Below, piece by piece: positions 7,921 through 15,819 of a stretch of 20,478 nt of DNA. Positions within the stretch are counted from its first letter, which is position 1; every line of letters starts with the position of its first letter. Under the pieces are notes generated by a model. It ran no database searches, had not been told where the DNA came from, and worked only from the letters and a program-made list of their open reading frames with translations. The stretch lies in the NCBI GenBank assembly GCA_002730985.1, contig PCBP01000065.1, forward strand, positions 1 through 20,478, written 5' to 3'. The DNA comes from Flavobacteriales bacterium. Its GTDB lineage: Bacteria > Bacteroidota > Bacteroidia > Flavobacteriales > BACL11. The translations under genes and the position numbers were made by a program.

Positions 7921-9018
7921 ATGTCAGAAAAACCATCATCACTTCATTATATAAACTACCTATCACTTGACAAAGTGTTGGATGCTCAAAATCTTGTTAG
8001 CAAAGAAAAAGGCAAAGAGGCTCATGAAGAGATGCTCTTTATTATTATTCATCAAACATATGAGTTATGGTTTAAACAGATATTACATGAGCTAGATTCG
8101 GCAATGGCTTTGTTTAAGGCTGAAAAGATTGATGAGAGTAATATTGGAGTTATTGTTAGTAGAATGGATAGAGTAAATAAAATCATGACTACTCTTGTGG
8201 GACAGTTGGATATTTTAGAAACCATGACTTCTTTGGATTTCTTAGAGTTTAGGGATCATCTATCTCCTGCCTCTGGATTTCAATCGCATCAATTTAGAAA
8301 GTTAGAGGTAATGTTAGGTCTTAAAATAGAGAAAAGGCATCAATTTGGAGGATGCCCTTATCACTCTCAGTTTGAAGGCGAAAAGAAGGAGGAAATATTA
8401 GATCTGGAAGATAATCCGTCTTTATTTTTTTTAGTAGAGAAATGGTTAGAGAGAATTCCATTTTTAAGTATGGAGGGGTTTAATTTCACTAAAAAATATG
8501 AAGAGGCAGTAAATGAAATGCTGGAAAAAGAGATTAAAGGAATTAAAGTTGCTAACCTAACAGATGAGGATAAGGCGCTTAGGATCCGAATGATTGACGA
8601 GAACAGGAAATATTTTGAAAGAGTATTAAGCGAGAAGGAGCATAACAAAGCAATTGCGTCTGGAGAAACAAAGTTGTCTTACAAAGCAACTATGTCGGCT
8701 CTACTTATTAACCTATATAGAGACCAGCCAATTTTACATTTGCCATATAAATTCCTTAGAAGTTTAGTTGAACTTGATCATAAAATTGCCACTTGGAGAT
8801 TTAGACACGTTCAGATGGTAGAGAAAATGCTTGGGCAAAAAATAGGCACTGGAGGAAGTTCAGGACAGGGGTATTTAAAACAGACTGTAGACAAGCATAA
8901 ATTATTTACTGATTTAGCAAATATTGCAACTCTTATGATATCTAGATCTTATTTGCCATCTTTACCTAAAAATATAAAAGAGACACTTTCATTTAACCAT
9001 AGTAATTCCCATAAATAA
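7921..9018 (+). CDS. kynA: Tryptophan 2,3-dioxygenase
   Basis: This haem enzyme opens the indole ring of tryptophan with oxygen to give N-formylkynurenine, the first step of the kynurenine pathway. The 365-residue protein shows IIHQTYELWFKQILHELD (His44 at the active site), FRDHLSPASGFQSHQFR (about 110-126, with the substrate-binding Arg111), and WRFRHVQMVEKMLG with the likely axial haem ligand His296. GTGGSSGQGYL follows, the conserved glycine/serine loop over the substrate. It is longer than the roughly 280-300 residue proteobacterial enzymes, with extra sequence in the middle. It opens the plus-strand catabolic operon, and the next gene follows after 14 bases. Confidence 0.96.
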   Translation: MSEKPSSLHYINYLSLDKVLDAQNLVSKEKGKEAHEEMLFIIIHQTYELWFKQILHELDSAMALFKAEKIDESNIGVIVSRMDRVNKIMTTLVGQLDILETMTSLDFLEFRDHLSPASGFQSHQFRKLEVMLGLKIEKRHQFGGCPYHSQFEGEKKEEILDLEDNPSLFFLVEKWLERIPFLSMEGFNFTKKYEEAVNEMLEKEIKGIKVANLTDEDKALRIRMIDENRKYFERVLSEKEHNKAIASGETKLSYKATMSALLINLYRDQPILHLPYKFLRSLVELDHKIATWRFRHVQMVEKMLGQKIGTGGSSGQGYLKQTVDKHKLFTDLANIATLMISRSYLPSLPKNIKETLSFNHSNSHK

Positions 9019-9032
9019 CAAACTTCTAACAA

Positions 9033-9812
9033 ATGAATCTAGATTTAAAAAATAAAAATGCAATTGTATGTGGCAGCACTCAAGGAATTGGAGAGGCTTC
9101 CGCCATTGAATTAGCAAAATTGGGAGCAAATATTACTTTAATTGCAAGAAATAAAAATAAGCTTTTAGAGGCATTAGATAAATTAGACAAATCAATAGGG
9201 CAGAAGCATACGTTTATTTGTGTAGATTTTTCTAATACAGACAAGTTAAAATCAGCTCTAGCATTATTAGATGGGAATTATCATATTCTAATTAATAACA
9301 CCGGGGGCCCCGCAGGAGGCCCTATTGTTGATGCTGATATTAATGATTTTGAGGATGCTTTTAAAATGCATTTGCTTAATAATCAAATACTAGTTCAGAA
9401 GGTTGTTGAAGGGATGAAGAAAGAGTGCTTTGGTAGAATTGTCAATATTATTTCTACATCTGTAAAAGCGCCAATTCCTGGACTAGGAGTCTCTAACACT
9501 ATAAGGGCAGCAGTGGCAAATTGGGCAAAAACATTGTCTATTGAACTGGGTTCGCATGGGATTACAGTTAATAATGTTTTGCCAGGATTTACAAATACAA
9601 ATAGATTAAAAAGTATAATTTCCAATAAAGCAGAAAAACAAGGAAAATTAGAGGAAGAGATTGCAGAAATTATGAAAGGATCGGTTCCAGCAAATCGATT
9701 TGGAGAAGCTAATGAAGTTGCAAATGCTATAGCTTTTTTATGCACTCCAGCTGCCTCATATATTAATGGGATTAATGTTCCTGTAGACGGTGGAAGAACT
9801 AATAGTTTATAA
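9033..9812 (+). CDS. Atypical short-chain dehydrogenase/reductase (SDR), role in operon unassigned
   Basis: The 259-residue protein has the SDR Rossmann fold: CGSTQGIG (13-20) for the cofactor, INNTGGPAGG (87-96) and VNNVLPGF (179-186), ending in the usual VDGG. The catalytic Ser141 is present, but the YxxxK pair is replaced: Ser154 stands where Tyr is expected and Arg158 where Lys is expected. I recall an SDR subgroup called BKR-like that also lacks the full tetrad. Ordinary alcohol or ketone oxidoreduction is therefore doubtful. The stop codon overlaps the ATG of the next gene by one base (TAATG), so it is probably translationally coupled to the aldehyde dehydrogenase. No step of the known kynurenine route requires it. 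Confidence 0.85.
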   Translation: MNLDLKNKNAIVCGSTQGIGEASAIELAKLGANITLIARNKNKLLEALDKLDKSIGQKHTFICVDFSNTDKLKSALALLDGNYHILINNTGGPAGGPIVDADINDFEDAFKMHLLNNQILVQKVVEGMKKECFGRIVNIISTSVKAPIPGLGVSNTIRAAVANWAKTLSIELGSHGITVNNVLPGFTNTNRLKSIISNKAEKQGKLEEEIAEIMKGSVPANRFGEANEVANAIAFLCTPAASYINGINVPVDGGRTNSL

Positions 9813-11254
9813 TGGAAAAGATTCTAAATTATATAAATGGAGAATTAGTAGAGCCAACAAGCGGTAATTATTTAGATAATTACAATCCTTCTAACGGCCA
9901 GGTATACTCTTTAGCCCCTGACTCTGAAGAATTAGATATAAATAATGCAGTTGCAGCAGCAAAAGAAGCGTTTAATACTTGGAGCAAAACACCAAAGCAA
10001 GAGCGCTCAGATATTTTAATGAAGCTTGCGGATATTATTGAGAAATACTCAAACGAACTGATAAAAGCAGAAAGTAAAGATAATGGGAAGCCTGAAACTT
10101 TAGCTGCTCATGTTGATATACCACGAGCGCCAGCCAACATAAGATTCTTTGCTGGAGCTATTCTACATGATAGCTCTCAGATGCATGAAATGGATGGTAT
10201 GGCAATCAACTATACTCTTCGGCAACCCATTGGTGTAGCAGCTTGTATATCTCCTTGGAATTTGCCGCTTTACTTGCTAACCTGGAAGATAGCGCCAGCA
10301 CTAGCATCTGGAAATACTGTGGTTGCAAAGCCTTCTGAGGTTACGCCTATGACAGCCTTTATTTTAAGTAAAATTTGCATTGAGGCGGGCTTGCCAAAAG
10401 GAGTTTTGAATATTGTACACGGATTAGGAAGTAAAATAGGAGACTCGCTTACTACACACCCTGACACGCCAATCATTTCTTTTACTGGAGGGACAGTCAC
10501 AGGGAAACACATTGCAACAGTAACAGCTCCAATGTTCAAAAAAGTCTCGTTAGAACTAGGAGGAAAAAACCCAAACATTATTTTTGCAGATGCTGATTTT
10601 GATAAGGCAGTTAGTGCAGCGGCACGTGCTGCTTTCACAAATCAAGGGCAAATATGTTTGTGTGGGTCGCGTCTTTTTGTTCAAGAGGACATCTACGAAA
10701 AATTTAAAATTGCATTAATAGAAAAAACTAAAAAATTAAAAGTAGGAGATCCAAAAGAGATAAGTTCAAATTTAGGAGCAGTAGTTTCTAAGGATCATAT
10801 GAATAAAATATTATCTAAAATTGAACAGGCAAAGGAGTTAGGGGGCAAAATTATTACTGGTGGCACGCGTGTAATATTAGATGGAGAGTCAAAAGATGGT
10901 TATTATATTGAACCAACAATAATTGAGGGGCTGTCATATGATTGTGATATTAATCAAGAGGAAATATTCGGCCCAGTTGTTTCGTTAATTTCTTTTAAAA
11001 CAGAAAAAGAAGTAGTTGATATGGCAAACTCTACAAAGTACGGTCTCTCAGCATCTATTTTTACAGAAAGTATTAGTAGAGGGCATAGGGTGGCAGCAAA
11101 TATTGATTCAGGAGTAGTCTGGATAAATACCTGGATGCTTAGAGATTTAAGAATACCTTTTGGAGGGATGAAACAATCAGGAGTTGGACGTGAAGGGGGA
11201 TTTAAATCTTTAGAGTTTTTTACAGAACCCAAGAACATTTGTGTTAAAATTTAA
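9812..11254 (+). CDS. 2-aminomuconate 6-semialdehyde dehydrogenase (ALDH superfamily)
   Basis: The 480-residue aldehyde dehydrogenase has all key residues: Asn150 in SPWNLPL, Glu248 in LELGGKNPN, catalytic Cys282 in NQGQICLCGSR, and the C-terminal GVGREGG. The CLCGSR version of the cysteine motif is typical of the hydroxymuconic and aminomuconic semialdehyde dehydrogenase group. Together with the dioxygenase and decarboxylase genes nearby, this points to NAD-dependent oxidation of 2-aminomuconate 6-semialdehyde to 2-aminomuconate. By motif alone a 2-hydroxymuconic semialdehyde substrate cannot be excluded; the operon decides the call. The counterpart in nitrobenzoate/tryptophan pathways of Pseudomonas is NbaE/AmnC. 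It overlaps the SDR gene by one base and precedes the GNAT gene by two. Confidence 0.9.
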   Translation: MEKILNYINGELVEPTSGNYLDNYNPSNGQVYSLAPDSEELDINNAVAAAKEAFNTWSKTPKQERSDILMKLADIIEKYSNELIKAESKDNGKPETLAAHVDIPRAPANIRFFAGAILHDSSQMHEMDGMAINYTLRQPIGVAACISPWNLPLYLLTWKIAPALASGNTVVAKPSEVTPMTAFILSKICIEAGLPKGVLNIVHGLGSKIGDSLTTHPDTPIISFTGGTVTGKHIATVTAPMFKKVSLELGGKNPNIIFADADFDKAVSAAARAAFTNQGQICLCGSRLFVQEDIYEKFKIALIEKTKKLKVGDPKEISSNLGAVVSKDHMNKILSKIEQAKELGGKIITGGTRVILDGESKDGYYIEPTIIEGLSYDCDINQEEIFGPVVSLISFKTEKEVVDMANSTKYGLSASIFTESISRGHRVAANIDSGVVWINTWMLRDLRIPFGGMKQSGVGREGGFKSLEFFTEPKNICVKI

Positions 11255-11256
11255 AA

Positions 11257-11709
11257 ATGGAGTCAGAATTGGCAATAGAAATAAAGAGTGTAGATGCTGA
11301 TAAGATAAGATCCTTAAGGCATGCCGAATTAAGAAAAGGCCAAAATTTTTCTACTGCATCTTATTTGAGGGACAATGAAGAAAGCACTTTTCACATGGCT
11401 AGTATTTTAGACAATAAGATTGTTACATGTGCTACATTTTATCCAGAAAAATCTAAAAAAATAAATGCTGTAAAATCGTACAGGTTAAGAGGCATGGCAA
11501 CTGAGTCTAATTTTCAGAGAAGAGGCTATGCTAGAGAGCTTATGAGAGCAGCATTTTTAGAGCTTAAGTCAAAAGAAGCAGATTTTGTATGGTGTAATGC
11601 CCGATTATTGGCATTAGATTTTTATAAATCTGTAGGGTTTAAGATCTCTGGAGAGCTATTTGATATAGAAGGAATAGGGCCACATTACTATATGTATAAA
11701 AAGATTTAA
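11257..11709 (+). CDS. GNAT family N-acetyltransferase, substrate unknown
   Basis: This 150-residue protein resembles the Gcn5-related N-acetyltransferases. The acetyl-CoA binding strand and loop appear as LRGMATESNFQRRGYAREL (about 77-95), which fits the Q/RxxGxG/A phosphate-binding pattern. A later segment, LLALDFYKSVGFK, is the typical C-terminal helix-turn before the last strand. The gene is only two bases from the ALDH stop and seven from the RidA start, so it is surely part of the operon, yet no acetylation step belongs to the known pathway. Acetylating an amino-aromatic or reactive amine intermediate is conceivable but is speculation. Family assignment is fairly sure; substrate is not. 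Confidence 0.8.
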   Translation: MESELAIEIKSVDADKIRSLRHAELRKGQNFSTASYLRDNEESTFHMASILDNKIVTCATFYPEKSKKINAVKSYRLRGMATESNFQRRGYARELMRAAFLELKSKEADFVWCNARLLALDFYKSVGFKISGELFDIEGIGPHYYMYKKI

Positions 11710-11716
11710 TAAGAAA

Positions 11717-12133
11717 ATGAACGGAGAGAAATTCAATTCAGATAGAGCTCCTGGAGCAGTAGGATTATATCCTCATGCTCGTAAGGTTGGAAATTTTTTA
11801 TTTCTTTCCGGAGTAGGGCCCAGAAAAGCAGGTCAAGCAGATATTCCAGGAGTCACGTTAAATTTAAATGGAGAGATTCAAAGTTATGATATTGAAAATC
11901 AATGTCATTCTGTCTTTGAAAATATTAAGTTTATTTTGGAAGACTCGGGATCTTCTTGGAATAATATAGTAGATGTTCAGGTTTTTCTTACTAATATGAA
12001 AGCTGACTTTAGAAAATATAATGAGATATATGCAGAATATTTTAAGGACAATCAGCCGTGCAGGACAACTGTTGAGGTTAAGAGCCTCCCTACGCCTATA
12101 GCAATAGAATTAAAAGTAATAGCAACAATATAA
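11717..12133 (+). CDS. RidA/YjgF family protein, probable 2-aminomuconate deaminase
   Basis: RidA proteins hydrolyse enamine/imine intermediates. A subgroup (AmnD/NbaF of Pseudomonas) acts as 2-aminomuconate deaminase, giving 4-oxalocrotonate and ammonia. The 138 residues end with the family signature CRTTVEVKSLP, in which Arg116 matches the key RidA arginine, and Glu131 lies where the catalytic-site glutamate of RidA falls. The segment SGVGPRKAGQADIPGV (about 31-46) resembles the aminomuconate deaminase branch rather than general RidA. Its position directly between the aminomuconate-forming genes supports this role. A protective role against leaked enamines remains an alternative. Confidence 0.82.
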   Translation: MNGEKFNSDRAPGAVGLYPHARKVGNFLFLSGVGPRKAGQADIPGVTLNLNGEIQSYDIENQCHSVFENIKFILEDSGSSWNNIVDVQVFLTNMKADFRKYNEIYAEYFKDNQPCRTTVEVKSLPTPIAIELKVIATI

Positions 12134-12145
12134 AAATTATAAATT

Positions 12146-12676
12146 ATGGCAATGAAAACCCCCTTTAACCTGCAAAAATGGATAGACGAAAACAGACATT
12201 TATTAAAGCCTCCCGTAGGCAATAAAAATTTATATATTGAATCGGAAGACTATATCGTAATGATAGTTGCCGGTCCAAATGCAAGAAAAGATTATCACTA
12301 TAATGAATCTGAAGAGCTCTTCTACCAAATTGAAGGAGATATAGTGGTCAAAACACAACAAAATGGAAAATTGGTTGAGGTCCCAATTAAAGAAGGAGAG
12401 ATGTTTCTTTTGCCTCCTAAAGTCCCACATTCACCAGTAAGATCTGAAGGCTCAATTGGCTTGGTTATAGAAAGAAAAAGAAAAAAAACAGACAAAGATG
12501 GTTTAATGTGGTTTTCTGATACGGCTAACGTCTTACTATATGAAGAGTATTTTAATCTAACTAATATAGAAAAAGATTTTCTTCCTGTATTTAAGCGATT
12601 TTATTCTGATGAGAAATTAAGAACTTGTCCGAAAACGGGGGAAGTTATGGAAGTGGATGAAAGATATACAGACTAG
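12146..12676 (+). CDS. 3-hydroxyanthranilate 3,4-dioxygenase lacking the rubredoxin-like iron site
   Basis: This cupin enzyme opens 3-hydroxyanthranilate to 2-amino-3-carboxymuconate 6-semialdehyde (NbaC/HAAO). The 176 residues show the iron ligands His51, Glu57 and His95, and the substrate-contact residues Arg47, Arg99 and Glu109, so the catalytic site looks intact. The well-studied Cupriavidus enzyme has a second, non-catalytic iron bound by two CxxC pairs in its C-terminal part. Here the equivalent positions read Ser124 and Ala127 in FSDTAN, and Cys161 and Thr164 in TCPKTG, so three of four cysteines are gone. The DNA codons (TCT, GCT, TGT, ACG) confirm this. The ATG at 12146 was kept; a second ATG two codons later is equally possible. 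ACMSD follows after 62 bases, the widest gap in the operon. Confidence 0.93.
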   Translation: MAMKTPFNLQKWIDENRHLLKPPVGNKNLYIESEDYIVMIVAGPNARKDYHYNESEELFYQIEGDIVVKTQQNGKLVEVPIKEGEMFLLPPKVPHSPVRSEGSIGLVIERKRKKTDKDGLMWFSDTANVLLYEEYFNLTNIEKDFLPVFKRFYSDEKLRTCPKTGEVMEVDERYTD

Positions 12677-12738
12677 AAGAAGGGTTACTATTAATCAATT
12701 TTTCAAATCAAGTCATTAAATAAATTTAAAATTACATC

Positions 12739-13782
12739 ATGCGGATAAATGGACACGGACATATACTCCCAGAGCCCTTTCAGATTCCAAAGTTTATGAA
12801 GGAAAAGAAACTTTTTTGGATTGATGAAGATAAGAGATTCATGAGGCAGGGAGACTGGTCTAGGCCAATTAACAGTACTGGTTTTTTCATTAAAGAAAAA
12901 ATAGAATGGATGAATCAACATAATATTGATCATGGTGTTATGTTATGTCTTTCACAGTTATACTGTAATGGATGGGAAAAGCAAGATTGCTTTGACGCAA
13001 TTCGTTTTCAAAATGATTTTAACGCTTCTATTCAAAGTGAGTATCCCAAAAAGTTTACTTGTGGATTTGTAGTTCAGCCCTTATATATGGATCAAGCTCT
13101 TAAGGAAATTTCTCGATGTGTGAATGAACTTGGATTAAAATTACTTTGTTTGCCTACTCATTTTTTAAATGCAAGAGGAGAGTGGCTGTCAGTTGCTGAA
13201 GTAGACTTGGACCCAATATTTGAGCTAGCTAACGAATATGGATTGGCAGTGCAAATTCATCCTTACGATGGAGAGAAAATGATAGCATTAAAAAACGAGT
13301 ACTGGAGATTTCATTTGGTTTGGATGATGGCTCAATGTGCGGATACATTACATCTTTTTGCTCTTAGAGATTTGCCAAATAAATATCCAAATTTAAGAAC
13401 CAGTTTTGCTCATGGTGGAATGCTAGGAATTGCTAACTATGGCAGAAGAATTCAAGGGTTTGACGGTCGCCCAGATATTTTTAAAAAATTAGAAGACCCT
13501 AGAAAAACATTAGGGCACAAAAATTTATATTTTGATACATTGGTACATGATTCACACACTTTAGAGCTATTAAAAAAACGTGTTGGAGTTAGTCAAATAA
13601 TAATGGGATTAGATGATCCTTTTCCACTAGGAGAGATTGAAGGTGTAGGGACTTCATATCCTGGAAGAGTTTTGGATTATGCAAGGGAAATAGGAGTGTT
13701 GACAGAGCAGGAAGAAAAAGATATTTGGCATAAAAATGTTTTAGATTGGCTAGGGGTCAAAAAAGAAGATTTTATATCATGA
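12739..13782 (+). CDS. 2-amino-3-carboxymuconate 6-semialdehyde decarboxylase (ACMSD, amidohydrolase family)
   Basis: ACMSD decarboxylates the unstable ring-opening product to 2-aminomuconate 6-semialdehyde, steering carbon away from spontaneous closure to quinolinate and hence away from NAD. The 347-residue TIM-barrel protein has the zinc motif HGH (His6, His8), His174 in QIHPYDG, catalytic His225 in FAHGGM, and the metal Asp292 in GLDDPFPLGE. Their spacing closely follows Pseudomonas NbaD (9, 11, 177, 228, 294). The stop codon overlaps the next ATG in an ATGA arrangement, suggesting coupled translation. Identification rests on the ligand pattern, PFPLGE and pathway context. Confidence 0.92.
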   Translation: MRINGHGHILPEPFQIPKFMKEKKLFWIDEDKRFMRQGDWSRPINSTGFFIKEKIEWMNQHNIDHGVMLCLSQLYCNGWEKQDCFDAIRFQNDFNASIQSEYPKKFTCGFVVQPLYMDQALKEISRCVNELGLKLLCLPTHFLNARGEWLSVAEVDLDPIFELANEYGLAVQIHPYDGEKMIALKNEYWRFHLVWMMAQCADTLHLFALRDLPNKYPNLRTSFAHGGMLGIANYGRRIQGFDGRPDIFKKLEDPRKTLGHKNLYFDTLVHDSHTLELLKKRVGVSQIIMGLDDPFPLGEIEGVGTSYPGRVLDYAREIGVLTEQEEKDIWHKNVLDWLGVKKEDFIS

Positions 13783-14579
13783 AAGCAGAGATTGAAATTG
13801 GGTTTAAAAAACATACTGTTGACTTCTCAAAAGGAATTGACATTTCTATTCCTCTATATTTTAATGGAGAGCAGCCTAACACTTATGGAGTTGATAAGGC
13901 CACCTCGAAAGCTTACCAAGATGGACAGTTTATTGGAGACACAAGAAAAGGAGGCCCATGTAATTTTGAGACCTATAGTTTTACTCCACATTGTAATGGG
14001 ACTCATACCGAGTGTATTGGCCACATTACAGACAAAAGAGTTGATATTTTATCTTCTTTAAATAGGAGTATGATCCCTAGCACTATCATTTCTGTTACAC
14101 CAACAAATACTAATGAAAATTACATCCCTAGCCTACACACTGGAGATGTGGCAATTACAAAACAAGCTTTATTGTCACAACTAAAAAATATAAATCCGGA
14201 ATTTTTGCAAGGACTAATTATTAGAACTCTTCCAAATCCTGAGACTAAGAAAAGCAGAGATTATATGAATGAGTCCCCGTCATTTTTAAGTATTGACGCG
14301 ATGGAGTATGTTGTAAGCTTGGGAGTAAAGCATTTGTTAGTAGATATTCCTTCAGTTGACAGATTACTTGATGATGGACATCTTTCTTCTCACAATATCT
14401 TTTGGGAAACAAAAGAAAGAGAATTTAATCCTAATACGCAACACAAAACAATCACTGAAATGATTTTTGTGTCTAAAGATGTTAAAGATGGGAACTATTT
14501 ACTAAATCTGCAAATTCCAGCATTTGTATCAGATGCAGCTCCAAGTAGGCCTATTTTATATAAAATCAATGAATTATAA
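13779..14579 (+). CDS. Cyclase family protein, probable kynurenine formamidase
   Basis: The 266-residue protein belongs to the metal-dependent cyclase family that includes bacterial kynurenine formamidase KynB, which turns N-formylkynurenine into kynurenine and formate. KynB uses HxGTHxDxPxH. Here the motif is HCNGTHTECIGH (residues 71-82): the first His is one residue further away, the Asp is Glu78 and the Pro is absent. It is thus a divergent branch, not a standard KynB. Because no other formamidase candidate is present and all other steps are covered, this is the natural choice for the missing hydrolase. The ATG at 13779 gives the ATGA overlap with ACMSD; the frame is open eleven codons upstream. 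The first 11 bases of kynU lie within its end. Confidence 0.75.
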   Translation: MKAEIEIGFKKHTVDFSKGIDISIPLYFNGEQPNTYGVDKATSKAYQDGQFIGDTRKGGPCNFETYSFTPHCNGTHTECIGHITDKRVDILSSLNRSMIPSTIISVTPTNTNENYIPSLHTGDVAITKQALLSQLKNINPEFLQGLIIRTLPNPETKKSRDYMNESPSFLSIDAMEYVVSLGVKHLLVDIPSVDRLLDDGHLSSHNIFWETKEREFNPNTQHKTITEMIFVSKDVKDGNYLLNLQIPAFVSDAAPSRPILYKINEL

Positions 14580-15819
14580 AAACACAGAAAAATTTTCTTT
14601 AGATTTAGATTTAAATGATGATCTGAAAAAGTATAGGGATGAGTTTCATATTCCTTTGCAAAAAAATGGAAAGGAGCATATTTATTTTTGTGGAAATTCG
14701 CTTGGATTACAGGCAAAAAGAACAAAAAAATTTCTAAATCAAGAATTAGAAGATTGGGCAACATTTGGAGTGGAAGGCCATTTTCATGCTAAAAACCCCT
14801 GGATGCCTTATCACGAATTTTTAACTGAAAGTTACTCAAAAATTGTTGGCGCGAAAAAATCAGAAGTCGTTGCAATGAATACACTTACTGTTAATTTGCA
14901 TTTGATGCTGGTGTCCTTTTATAGGCCTACTAAAAATAGATATAAGATTATTATTGAAGCTGATGCATTTCCTTCTGATATATATGCTGTAGAATCACAA
15001 ATAAAACATCATGGATATTCTGTAGATGATTGTTTAATCAAATTAAATTCTAGAAGAGGAGAGGCGTCAATTAGAATTGATGATATTGAAGACATAATCA
15101 GAGATGAAGGGGATAAGATTGCGTTAATTATGCTTGGGGGTGTAAATTATTATACGGGTCAAGTATTTGATTTTGAAAGGATTGTCAAAGCAGGAAAAGA
15201 GAGGGGGATTTTTGTTGGTTTTGATTTAGCACATGCAGTTGGAAATATACAGCTAGATTTGCATAAGTGGGATATTGATTTTGCTGTTTGGTGCTCATAT
15301 AAATATTTAAATTCAGGACCTGGTTCTGTTGCAGGGGCTTTTGTACATGAAAAGCACCACAGTTCAGATCTGCCTAGATTTGCTGGTTGGTGGGGGCATG
15401 ATAAAGAGACGCGTTTTGACATGCCTAACACATTCAAAGCTATAAAATCAGTAGAAGGCTGGCAATTAAGTAATCCGCCAATTCTATCACTGGCAGCAAT
15501 CCGAGCTTCACTTTCCATCTTTGATGAGGTGGGCATGGAAAGGTTAGTTGTAAAATCTAAAAAACTAACAGATTATTTAGTATTCTTATTGAGTACTATT
15601 AAAACTAATAGAATACAAATTATTACCCCAAAAGAAAGGGGCTGTCAGATATCTATTCGAGTAAAGAATGGAAATAAAGCATTGTTTGATGCAATCATGG
15701 CACAAGGAGTGATTGCAGATTGGCGAGCACCGGATGTAATTCGTGTAGCCCCTGTCCCATTATATAATAGTTTCTCAGATGTATTTAAGTTCTATAGAAT
15801 ATTAAAATCATCAATTTAA
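14569..15819 (+). CDS. kynU: Kynureninase
   Basis: This PLP enzyme splits 3-hydroxykynurenine (or kynurenine) into 3-hydroxyanthranilate (or anthranilate) and alanine. The 416-residue protein contains YFCGNSLGLQ (39-48), GVEGHFHAKNPW (67-78), MNTLTVNLH, the PLP-contacting FDLAHAVGN (Asp219), and WCSYKYLNSGPGS, in which Lys245 should form the Schiff base. I placed the start at ATG 14569, since relatives begin about 20 residues before the KKYRDEFHIP segment; earlier in-frame starts add sequence without family support. This makes an 11-base overlap with the cyclase gene. The stop overlaps the kmo ATG by one base (TAATG). Confidence 0.95.
   Translation: MNYKNTEKFSLDLDLNDDLKKYRDEFHIPLQKNGKEHIYFCGNSLGLQAKRTKKFLNQELEDWATFGVEGHFHAKNPWMPYHEFLTESYSKIVGAKKSEVVAMNTLTVNLHLMLVSFYRPTKNRYKIIIEADAFPSDIYAVESQIKHHGYSVDDCLIKLNSRRGEASIRIDDIEDIIRDEGDKIALIMLGGVNYYTGQVFDFERIVKAGKERGIFVGFDLAHAVGNIQLDLHKWDIDFAVWCSYKYLNSGPGSVAGAFVHEKHHSSDLPRFAGWWGHDKETRFDMPNTFKAIKSVEGWQLSNPPILSLAAIRASLSIFDEVGMERLVVKSKKLTDYLVFLLSTIKTNRIQIITPKERGCQISIRVKNGNKALFDAIMAQGVIADWRAPDVIRVAPVPLYNSFSDVFKFYRILKSSI

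Noticed and set aside
9303..9311. GGGGGCCCC palindrome as an operator or hairpin
   Set aside because: It lies inside the conserved INNTGGPAGG coding motif of the SDR and is explained by Gly-Pro codons.
9395..9745. A 116-codon open frame on the minus strand opposite the SDR gene
   Set aside because: It is a shadow of the real coding frame, low in any family-like pattern, with no promoter or neighbours on that strand.
12677..12738. The 62-base gap between the dioxygenase and ACMSD as an internal promoter
   Set aside because: There is only a seven-of-eight -7 match (TAAATTTA) and no TTG at the right distance; the sequence is plain AT-rich.
13746..13778. An earlier start for the cyclase-family gene, adding 11 residues
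   Set aside because: It would overlap ACMSD by 37 bases, while the ATG at 13779 gives the common ATGA overlap and a natural N-terminus.
14524..14568. An earlier start for kynureninase, adding 15 residues
   Set aside because: The added residues have no family counterpart and would deepen the overlap with the cyclase gene.
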